64,000 bases of DNA. It comes from a virus. The stretch spans positions 1-64,000 of the IMG/VR virus record IMGVR_UViG_3300048597_000118; one strand, written 5' to 3'. The notes under the pieces were generated by a model. That model saw nothing but the letters and a program-made list of their open reading frames with translations. It was not told the origin of the DNA and searched no databases. Position numbers and translations under genes: made by a program. Positions 52,757 to 61,300 of this stretch are shown here, piece by piece; the first letter of the stretch is position 1, and the number at the start of each line of letters is the position of its first letter.

Positions 52757-52790
52757 GGCTAGCCCAGACTAACGATAAGCTGGGCTAACC
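52757..52790. repeat. Inverted repeat upstream of the portal gene
   Basis: Two 11-nt arms (GGCTAGCCCAG and CTGGGCTAACC, one mismatch) flank a 12-nt loop. There is no U-run on either side, so it is not a strong terminator. It may bind a regulator or end transcripts coming from the IS-like element. Confidence 0.5.
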
Positions 52791-52854
52791 TATAAATAGT
52801 AGTACCGAGTCTGTTAAGCTCCTTGCTAAGGACCACTTAACTTGACATCCTCCA

Positions 52855-52870
52855 CTTCCCTAAAGGGAAG
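52855..52870. repeat. Right-end hairpin of the IS605-like element
   Basis: CTTCCC-TAAA-GGGAAG pairs perfectly, 14 bp inside the inferred boundary. This matches the position and form of recognition hairpins at ends of IS605-family elements. Confidence 0.65.
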
Positions 52871-52876
52871 GGATTC

Positions 52877-52993
52877 CTACGAAGCAAACAGATTTAACTG
52901 AATAGCTTTTCGGTGGGTTGACGCTTCACAGGATGCCGCTACCGAAGTAGTCTTACGCTTTCCTCCACGTCCGTTTTCAGTCTCCGAACGTCC
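52877..52993 (-). pseudogene. tnpB: TnpB C-terminal remnant
   Basis: The minus-strand frame ending TAG at 52877 reads RSETENGRGGKRKT...CEAST...IQLNLFAS. This is the tail commonly seen in cyanobacterial IS605-type TnpB, after the RuvC-like domain. Only about 39 residues remain, so no nuclease activity can come from it. The HNH gene's stop codon lies directly before the remnant. In intact elements this 3' part also encodes the start of the omega RNA scaffold. Confidence 0.75.
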
Positions 52994-53553
52994 TATGAAC
53001 TTACAGATACAATATTTGACCCCTGACATCGACTTTTGTGGCGGGACCAACCGTTAATTGTACTCAAAGGAATATCTAAATTTCTTGATATATCACTTTG
53101 CGTAACGCCTTCGTTTAAGAGACTTAACACAGTAGTGATGGTGGAGTCTCTATATTTACATTTACCGTGTTTTTCCCCCGTTACATATTTAGCTCGACCA
53201 TTCTTTAACTTATGGTCTGTGTTTGCTTGGGGCGTTACCCATTCCAGGTTAGAGACGCAGTTGTTTAATGGGTTTGAGTCTATATGATTCACCTGTAAAT
53301 TAGAGCTTATCGGTCTGCCGATAAACGTTGTGGCTACTAGCGTATGGACACATATATGCTTTTTGACAGCATTCTTACTTAAAGCTACGCAAGGATAACC
53401 TTTTCTAAGAGTAGGACTTAACTTTTTGCGTGGAGCATGTCTGTAAGAGCCTCCTTTAGCCTTAACCATCTTGTCCGTAGCGTAAATTGACCCATCAGAC
53501 CCGCACTCATAGAGTCCCTCATAACCTGCTATCGGTCTAAATTCTATTTCCAT
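52993..53553 (-). CDS. HNH homing endonuclease with NUMOD4 and helix-turn-helix parts (186 aa)
   Basis: The protein has a NUMOD4-like N-terminus (residues 1-60: FRPIAGYEGLYECGSDGSIYA). An HNH_3 nuclease follows (CVHTLVATTF ... VNHIDSNPLNN ... NLEWVTPQ, with H70, H90 and N98 as likely catalytic residues). A C-terminal HTH (about 135-172, with GVTQSDISRNLDIPLSTIN) likely binds DNA. This is a typical free-standing phage homing endonuclease, intact in length. It lies within the IS605-like shell in the position of tnpB. It might drive spread of the region by cutting genomes lacking it. Confidence 0.88.
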   Translation of the reverse strand: MEIEFRPIAGYEGLYECGSDGSIYATDKMVKAKGGSYRHAPRKKLSPTLRKGYPCVALSKNAVKKHICVHTLVATTFIGRPISSNLQVNHIDSNPLNNCVSNLEWVTPQANTDHKLKNGRAKYVTGEKHGKCKYRDSTITTVLSLLNEGVTQSDISRNLDIPLSTINGWSRHKSRCQGSNIVSVSS

Positions 53554-53613
53554 AATTAATAGTTTAAGTCGTGATTATGTTATTATAACAATCTGTACGT
53601 ACATTGGCTACCC

Positions 53614-53751
53614 ATGGCAAAAGAAAGATTAAACCTGCGAATAGAAGTAGGGCGTTTAGATAAGTTAAGGAAGCTTGCGTCTAAGAAGAAAAAGACAATG
53701 ACACAGATAATAGAAGATTGGCTTGATACTCTTGATATAGATAAAGATTGA
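53614..53751 (+). CDS. Small ribbon-helix-helix protein (45 aa)
   Basis: ATG 53614 to TGA 53751 encodes MAKERLNLRIEVGRLDKLRK...MTQIIEDWLDTL. This has the strand (RLNLRIE) plus two-helix pattern of RHH/CopG-type DNA-binding proteins, with a Lys-rich linker. It is divergent from the HNH gene, with 60 bp between, so it may autoregulate that promoter. Its last codons overlap the TnpA remnant in another frame, suggesting that the 3' end was created by a deletion junction. Similar small RHH ORFs occur next to IS605 genes in my recollection, so it could be an original element gene. Confidence 0.65.
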   Translation: MAKERLNLRIEVGRLDKLRKLASKKKKTMTQIIEDWLDTLDIDKD

Positions 53752-53950
53752 GTTTCCGCCCAAGTTGTCTGTATCGCAAATAGTAAATGCCCTCAAGGGT
53801 GTCTCTAGTCGTCGCTATGGACAAGCTAATTTACCAAAGCCATACGGTAAGGATGCCCTCTGGAGTCCGTCTTATTTTGCTTCTAGTGTTGGCGGCGCAC
53901 CCATTAAAACCATTAGACTGTACATAGAAAACCAATTAAAGCCGTCCTAA
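53744..53950 (+). pseudogene. tnpA: TnpA (IS200-type Y1 transposase) C-terminal remnant
   Basis: The plus-strand frame reads KIEFPPKLSVSQIVNALKG, SSRRYGQANLPK, LWSPSYFASSVGG and IRLYIENQ. This is the C-terminal half of Y1 HUH transposases including the tyrosine of the YIENQ helix. The first half with the HUH motif is absent, so no transposase is made. TTG 53765 could start a 61-residue fragment. The end hairpin overlaps its stop codon, as in intact elements. Confidence 0.85.
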
Positions 53951-53957
53951 AGGACGG
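53942..53957. repeat. Left-end hairpin of the IS605-like element
   Basis: CCGTCC-TAAA-GGACGG pairs perfectly next to the TnpA stop codon, 20 bp inside the inferred boundary (about 53977). It has the same TAAA loop as the opposite end's hairpin, as expected if both are bound by the same transposase. Confidence 0.7.
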
Positions 53958-53998
53958 GGTTTTAAACCCATTCTTTTGATAATTAGGATTTCTCCTCA

Positions 53999-54802
53999 AT
54001 GAATCGTCTACCAGAAACTATCACTATCAGCCGTGAAGACCTTCCCTCCGGCGAGTATGATGTGATCCTTAAATGCCCGTACTTTGGAGATTGGCGTAAA
54101 GCTCGTAAACTTTACCCCAACGATATGGACTCCCAAGGTCGTCGCAAAAGCCCTGGTTATGCCGCCGAAGAACTCCTGCTCTGTCAGCAGATTGTTGATG
54201 TTGTAGACAAAGATAATCGCTCTGCTATGGGTCGCCGCCCTAAAGATGTTATTGACCGTCTTAAGTTATTCACTATCCCAGACCGTCAAGCTCTTCTAAC
54301 CATCTTTTTGGAATTGTTCTGGGTAGGTGCAGACCAGGCTAAACAAGCCCGCGATTTAGCCAATGAATTCATGGTGACTGCTGCTCTTACTTACACTATC
54401 GAAGCAGATAAAATGCCCATGGCTGGGGTCAGCGTTACCTATAATGCTGTTAACACTGGTACTCAAATGGCGGCAGACCGCCGTTATATCGGAGTGCAAG
54501 AACAAGGTTGCACCCTAGAAGAACTTCTATTTGCTACTTGTGTGGCAGCAGTAGATGGTGACCCAGTAGAGCAACCTAAAGACAGTATCAGTCTGTTAGA
54601 TGAATGGACTATCTCTGATGTTCAGTTTGCTAAGTTGGTCTTTGTTAACCAATTTACTTTAGATGAAGCCGGAGAAGACCGGGCAAAGGAAGCGGGAAAG
54701 CGCTACTTGGAAAAACTTGGTTTGAGCAAGCTCGCTTCAACGCCCGCACCCAAACCCAAGCAAACCTCCAAGCCGCCGGCCAACAATGTTCAAGAATTGT
54801 AA
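53999..54802 (+). CDS. Tail assembly chaperone, G-type (267 aa)
   Basis: First gene of the plus-strand tail operon. The 267-residue soluble protein contains DRLKLFTIPDRQALLTIFLELFWV near residue 90. Chaperones of this position bind the tape measure and tube subunits during tail assembly. The main evidence is the lambda-type slippery heptamer near its 3' end and an open -1 frame for 191 further codons, followed by a giant ORF. The zero-frame tail (residues 235-267) is Pro/Lys-rich and looks unstructured. The start is only about 20 bp from the IS605-like element, so any native promoter lies beyond or inside the element (a GATAAT at 53978-53983 is a weak candidate). Confidence 0.75.
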   Translation: MNRLPETITISREDLPSGEYDVILKCPYFGDWRKARKLYPNDMDSQGRRKSPGYAAEELLLCQQIVDVVDKDNRSAMGRRPKDVIDRLKLFTIPDRQALLTIFLELFWVGADQAKQARDLANEFMVTAALTYTIEADKMPMAGVSVTYNAVNTGTQMAADRRYIGVQEQGCTLEELLFATCVAAVDGDPVEQPKDSISLLDEWTISDVQFAKLVFVNQFTLDEAGEDRAKEAGKRYLEKLGLSKLASTPAPKPKQTSKPPANNVQEL

Positions 54803-55275
54803 ACTCCGCTCTTCTAATTAACCCCGGTTTATTCGAGTGTGGTGTAGCCTCATACGACCCAGAAATACCTACTGCAGGTAGATTCTGGATTTTACCCACA
54901 GGCTACCCACATCGACGCTGGGATATCACCGAAGACCAACTAAAGAATCTATCTATTGTTAGGTCCCGGGTAAATGAAGACGCAGCTAAAATTCTTAGCC
55001 AGAGATACCAAATAGCCAATTGGCTCTCAGTTAGTCAGTTAGCCCCAGTATCGTTAGCAGAATGGTTAGGCGTTAGTGAAGACCCTTTTATAAGACAATA
55101 TGGCTATCCCATGTTGATTATAGAAGCAGTCAAAATGGAAGTAGAGAACCTAAGCCGCAAGATTAAGCAAAAGCAAGCTGAACAAGAACAAAGACTAAAA
55201 GAAGCCGTCCATAATCCTACCTTGTCTGCCCTAGGAGGAAAACACGGTGACCCGCTATCTAAAGTCTTCCGTTAA
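53999..55275 (+). CDS. GT-type frameshift fusion of the tail assembly chaperone (about 425 aa)
   Basis: Residues 1-234 are shared with the 267-residue product. After -1 slippage at 54694-54700, reading continues in the -1 frame from 54700 to TAA at 55273 (191 residues). The extension has no upstream start codon of its own; its first ATG is at 55111. It contains RFWILPTGYPHRRWDIT and a Gln/Lys/Glu-rich C-terminal helix. In lambda the T domain recruits tube subunits to the tape measure. The same G/GT arrangement in front of a giant gene supports this role. Confidence 0.75.
54694..54700 (+). promoter_or_regulatory. Slippery heptamer GGGAAAG, programmed -1 frameshift site
   Basis: The zero-frame codons are GCG-GGA-AAG, giving G-GGA-AAG in the required X-XXY-YYZ phase, identical to the lambda G/GT site. 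The -1 frame is open from before the site (54670s) to 55275. Confidence 0.8.
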
Positions 55276-55283
55276 GTTTGCCG

Positions 55284-55316
55284 AGCCCGACTCAACTAGA
55301 GCCGGGCTTCTTTTTT
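55284..55316 (+). terminator. Intrinsic terminator between the GT gene and giant ORF
   Basis: Stem AGCCCGACTC/GAGCCGGGCT (55284-55293 with 55299-55308, one mismatch), 5-nt loop, then TCTTTTTT. It lies 9 bp after the GT stop. It would uncouple chaperone expression from the giant gene, which then needs read-through or a promoter in 55317-55363. Confidence 0.8.
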
Positions 55317-55363
55317 AGAAGTAGAGTAAGACTATAGCCCCCTCTATTTGAAGCGCCCTTACC

Positions 55364-58300
55364 GTGTCAGATTTTACTTACACTTCAGACCCGGCTCTAC
55401 AAAAACTTATAGAGCTTCTAAAAAACCAAGAAATAGTCCAGGCAGTTAAGGAGAAGCTTGCTGCTAGTGGACCGGCTATGACAGCCACTATCTTCTCAAG
55501 ACAGTTAGCACAAGCCTTAAATGAAGTAGTAAGTGATAAAGGACTTCAAGCTGAATATAGTATCACAGTAGAGCTGGTAGACGCCTATTTAAAATCGGAG
55601 AACAGAGAAAGAGATGTTTTTCCAGAACAACAGGCACAATGGGCGCGGCTTAGATCCAACGTAGCTGGACATTCTATAACCGCCGACTTTGTAGAAGATG
55701 TACACACTAAGCATTTAGACCCTTACAAAGCCATAAAGGACTTCTCAGATAAGTTCAAAGGCAATGTAGAGACTAAGGGGTTTGCTTCTAGCATCGGAGC
55801 CCGTGGACTAAACGTAGACCAAAGTTCTGAGCGGACGTTTACTTACTATGACGACAATGCCAGATTCCAGGGTAATAGACTAGCTGAGTCTATAGATAGT
55901 GACGGTAGGTTTAGTAGGCAACTAAAACTTACTTCTGATAGTTACGCTACCCCGCAAGGGTATATCAGTAGACCAGCTACCCAAGATTATTACAACCTAT
56001 TTGCCGATAAAGAGCGGTCTGGTATGGGCTTTAGAGGCTCTATCTTCCAAGTTCAAGAGGCGGGCTTTATGTCGGGTATAACACAGCGCACTGGCAGTAC
56101 TGAGTTAGTCACCCAAAGATTATCTTCTGTACAAGTCATATCAGCTGCATATGACAAAGAGGAAGAAGCTTCCAGCCCTATGAACTTATATGGATCTAAC
56201 GATGTCAGCATATATGCTTCTGAAGTCTTAGCCGAGCGTCACAAAAGACCATTAAAAATGATGGGCATAGAAATGCCCGGAGGGTCTGTACACGCTAAAT
56301 TGGGTTACTGGTATAAAGAAGGTACAGCCGGCGATGTAAACGATGTGCAGTCTTTCTTCATCAGCTCTCAGAACTTAACCCATACTTTATCTCGGTCTAA
56401 CACAGTAGAAGACATGCTGTTGATTAATAGACCGTCTGACGAAGCAGGGCTGTCTACTTTTAATTCTGTAGCTAAAGAATTAAAGATAGCCGCCGATGCT
56501 CTGATTAGTGTCGCCAGAGACCAAGCTCAGAATAATACTGCTATAACTAGCCTTTCTGATATATCAGCCTCTAGGAGCTTCTTCAGACGTTTTACAGACA
56601 ATATAACGGCAGCAGCGGGTACAGAGGTTAACAAAGAAAACCGGACTATCTTCGCTAACCAAGAGATTAAAGGTCAGTTTAGCCGTATGTTTAAGGAAGC
56701 TGCTGAGTCTAAGTCTAACAAGCTTATCATTACACAACAGTACTTTGAGCAGTCCTTAATAGGCAGAGAAGGAGATTTTGGCTCAACATTACTATCTGAC
56801 TCTGATGTTGGTTATTTACAAAGTTTGGCGTCTAGAGGCGGCATCAAAATTGGTGTGACCGGCTCTAGTATGGGCGGCGACTCCCAAGGTCTTTTTAGTT
56901 TGTTAGATAAGTTCGAAGCTGCAAAACCTGGAAAGCTGACTGGGTCTCAGCTAAAGCGGTATAACCTGCTTAAAACATTAATTAGTGGTCAGCCTGGTCA
57001 GGAAAGTGCCTTCACCTTAATGCCGAGCCAATATCTACATAGTAAGTCTATGGCTATGTTTAGTGGCTCTGGAAGACTATTGGAGTACGCGTTGGGCTCT
57101 GCCAACTTCAGTGAAAAAGCTCTGGTGCCAGCGTCGAGGCAAGAGCCATCAGATGAATTTGGGTTAAAGACTACAGACAACATAGAAGTAGCTGGTTTCT
57201 TTAGGACTAAAAACAATAGTCTGAGTCTGCTATCCAAAGCTGACCAACAGCGTATAAAAGACAATTACTTCTACGGCATAGGTAGATACCAAGAAGGAAA
57301 AGAGTCAGAGGAAGAGATAGACGACCCTAACGGTCGATTAATTAACAGGTATGGTCGTGATTTACGCCACCGCTATCAAGGTGCCCAAGTACAGCAAAAA
57401 GGCAGCGCTAAATTCGTTAAGTCTGCCATAGAAATGATAGAAGGTATGGGCGGCAAAGAATATTCTGCTGAAGGGTCTTCAGATGCACTGTTCAGGTATA
57501 AAAAAGAATATATCCTCGACTCCCAGTCTGACTCTGGGTACAGATTAGTAGGGCTGAAATTAAACATAGCCCAGCCAATTTCAAGTGGCAAAGACTACTC
57601 TATTAGTCTAACCATAGGTTCAGAGTTCAAATCTATACAAACTGGTCGTGGTGGAGGGTATAAGACTGTAGAGTCGCCTATGGTCTACATCAATAAGACC
57701 CAGCGCTTTATGACTGGTGCAGTCTTTAAAAACGCCACGGATACTACCTTCCATTTCATGCGCTACAACGAACTGGATGGAAAAATAGGTTTGGCGGCGC
57801 TCAAACCACAAGAAAGTTATGAAGCTAACTCTTTAGATGTGTTGGGTGGCTTCCTAACTACCATGCAAACCAGCATGAATTACGAAGCTAAAGTCCGTGG
57901 TATTGCTTATACCTATGAAGCATTAGGCGCAGACATAATGAAAAAGTCCGCCGAGAGGGTAATTGCAGAAAAAGTAACTGCTTTATACCTATACTCTTCT
58001 GCTGGTGAAACACCTACAGAAACCCAAATAAGGACTGTACTCGACGCCAGACGACAAGGGCTAGGTGCTTTGTTGTCGTTGGTCCAAAAGAGTGGACGAT
58101 TAGGCGACGTACTTCAAAATACACAATACGACTTCTCTGGCAATATCACTAAATCGGACATCATACCTAATAACTGGGGTGACTCTTCCGCAGTCAGACG
58201 TGAAAGGAGAGTAGGTTTACAAAACATATTTAAAGATGTTATTCGCGACGCCAACTCTGCTAACACTCAAGACTTAGCAAAAAAACTAGTCAACAACTTT

Positions 58301-61300
58301 AATGCCGCCCTACAGAAATCCGTCGGACTTCTACCTGACGACATACGAGACTATACTTCCGGCTTCACTGGGCAATATAACGACATCATCATGCAGATAT
58401 TTGCTGCCACTCCAGTAGGCATGCAGATTTATAAGGATGCTGTTAGCGCCGGTTATAGCGAATCTTACTCCAGACAAGTAGACGCTTATTCTCAACCACA
58501 CACCGAAAACTATAGCCACGGTCAGTCCTTGCACTCTAAACCAGTGGTAGGTATCACTCCAGAGAATATGGACCTATTCCGCTTAGTTTCCCCTATGTTA
58601 GGAGCTAACCCTGATGCTGTGGGCGGTAAAGTTGGTGGTTTAATCCTTAATCCTTATCCTTTAAGTCATGGAGAACAGTTAGGTAATAGCACCGGCGGAC
58701 AATATCTACGCACAGTAAGTAAGTCAGTAGGGCGTGCCCAGGTCCAACCATTTACACAACAAATAGGTGGCCTCACTAAGATTCAAGGCGGCGCCCCAGT
58801 CGTCTATAACATGCTTGGCGTGGCCAGCTCTATGCCCACACTCCAAGCTATAGACCGCCAAGGGTATAAGGAGAGGTCTGCCCAAGTCTTGTCAAAAATG
58901 GGACTCAAGGACGCGGAGGCAACTAACATAGTTAAGAGCTTAGAATCTCAAACCTTTGACCCTGTATTTGGTGGGAAAAGTAAAGAAGAAGACGAAGAAG
59001 CTAAAGAGTACGACCTGCTCTACTACTTCCCTTATGCCAAGACAGAGCAAATCATGCAACGGATGAAGAACCTACTCTCCACCCGTCCTATGTTTGACGC
59101 TTCTAGGGAATTCATAGACTACTCTTATTCTCTAGGGCTTTTAGGTCGTTATTCTAATTACCAAATGGAAGGGGGTGATAAGAAAGACTTCTTAACCTCT
59201 CCATCTGACCTGATCGGTGGTCGGCTCTTAGATAGCATGCCAATCCAACAATTTGAATCCATAGTAGCCAGAACTGAGGCTAAATACACAGACAAGCAAA
59301 GAGAAGCAGCAACTGAATATAAAAAGATACTTAGTGACCCAAAGGCTAGTCGTGAACAAAAGATAGCTGCCGGTCGAGCATTACAGGAAATAGACCAGCC
59401 TATAATGCTCCAACTGGCTAAAGACAATGCTATTGATGTCTATGCAGTTGGCAAAGGGTATATGGGTAGTGAGCGCCCACGACTTAATATCCTTGTGGCC
59501 GGAGCTACTCAATTAGCAGACTACGGGATATATAACACTAGTTACCGTAAAGACACCTATAAATATGGGATGAAGTTGTTAAAACCTCACCCAGTTCAAA
59601 CGAATATCACTTTGAGTGGGGGGCAGATAGGTCCGGCGTCTTTACAGAGCGCAGTTCAGAAATATCTACAACCTGGTACTGTCTTCATCGCTAGAGATAC
59701 CACCATACAACACACGCAAGTAATTCAAGCCTTTAATGAGCAACTTAAGGATGCTTTAGAGGTTTCAGTTAAAGAAGTAGGTGTCACTAAAGGTCTGGAG
59801 GCAGTGAAGTTTAGTGTAGACACCAGTAGTAGTCTTACTAGACAAAGCATTAGGCAGAGTATAGTAACGGCTTTAGGGAGCGCAAATATAGACAACACTG
59901 AGATAGATGCTATATACAAAGGTGCCGTAGCTAAACTAAGGGGCGAAAACCAAGGTATTCGTGTAATAACTGACTACAAGACCGGGCAAGTTGGGTATGT
60001 TTTGGGTCGTGGGGCTTACCAAAGCGGACGCCAAGTAGGGGAAGTATCTTCACTAAATACCACTAACGTCAAAATAGGGGATTTAGACCCTGGGGACGCC
60101 GCATTTAAGATGTGGGGTTTTATGTCTTATGACGGCGGACATGCTCAACCTCTACAAATTAGAGTGCCTGCTATTACTGGGGATGAACTTAACTCCATAA
60201 GTGTTTTAGGTGAGACTACCGTTATAGCTATGACAGGTAATACTGCCACTATAGATACCCAGTTCTACAACGTAGAAGATTTTATGAGTGGTATGCGGGC
60301 CGGCTCTATCATTCCTAAAGGACCTATGAAGGGCGGTAAGAGAGAGTTATTCGAAGCCGCTGTTGGTCTAATAGGTCAAGAGTCTATTAACTTACTTCCG
60401 TCTACGGTAAAAGGACCTGGCGAGACTAGTATCAAAGCCGAAGATGTTTACTCTATGATCAGCCCTTCTCAAGTCAAAGCCTTTAACTTTGAGATTGGTT
60501 TGATGATGCTTGCCGATAAACAAGAGAGTGGCATCTATAAACGTCTGACTGACGCTGATACGGGCGGCGTTAACGTGGCCATGGCGCTGTCTATGCTATT
60601 CCTTAACTCCAAAGCAGATGATATTGGAGGTAAAGATAATCTGGCTATGTTATATGACCGTCTCAGTAACACTTTATCTAGTGAGCAAAGAGATGGTAAA
60701 AGTGCTTATGGTAAGCAATATGCCGCCGCCCTACGGGCTAAAAAGTCTCTATTAAAGTTAGGGCAGACAGACTCAACTACAGCCTTTACTTCTTTTAGTA
60801 GTGCGCCAGGCTCTGCATCTTTAGCTATGTTCAGTGCTTTGGCGGGCTTTGGTAAATGGACTAGTGACTCTGAAAGTATAGAATCAGCACTTCTAAATCA
60901 AATCATTACAGCCTTAGGTACTGATAAGAAAGAGGCTGAAGCTGCTCAAAAGAGACTATCTGACGCAGCTAAAGGTCTGATGGACTATGCCTTTGCTGAA
61001 AAGTCTCGGGGTGGTGTCATTATAGAAGACTTTGAGACTAAGCCTTTAGGGCTATTGTCGTTCTTAACTAAAGCTAGTGCTGATATTTATAGAGACTTAG
61101 ATAAAGAACAGTTGAGGAAAACCCGCGCCTTGGGCGAAGTTATTCTCAGCAGCAAAAGCCTATTTACCTCGCCAGAGAGTCTAATAGTTGATGTTGATGG
61201 TTTAGATGAGACTTATAAAAAATCCAGGGATTCCGTTCTGGTAGCCCTGAGTAATCTATTCTCTGTAGGAGAATCTACTTCTCGTAGGAAGCAAATACAA

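Larger units (their letters stand above)
52841..53977. mobile_element. IS200/IS605-like shell with interior replaced by HNH and RHH genes
   Basis: At the left end (52841, CTTGACATCC) lies a right-end-type hairpin (52855-52870), then the last ~39 codons of a TnpB on the minus strand (52877-52993). At the right end lies the last ~68 codons of a Y1 transposase TnpA on the plus strand (53744-53950), then a hairpin (53942-53957) and a CAAAAGAATGGG end sequence read on the minus strand. The tnpA/tnpB divergent order matches IS605. Instead of the missing 1.5-2 kb of transposase genes there is an HNH endonuclease gene and a 45-codon RHH gene. Both structural ends are retained, so trans-mobilisation is conceivable. 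The element lies exactly between the minus head and plus tail operons. Confidence 0.65.

Noticed and set aside
52791-52799. TATAAATAG resembling a T4-type late promoter.
   Set aside because: It reads toward antisense IS-derived DNA, similar TATAAATA strings occur inside coding regions by codon chance, and there is no evidence of a T4-type late sigma factor here.
55111-55275. Independent small gene starting at ATG 55111.
   Set aside because: The open frame extends 400 bp further upstream without a start, directly to a slippery heptamer in the correct phase, so a frameshift extension explains it better.
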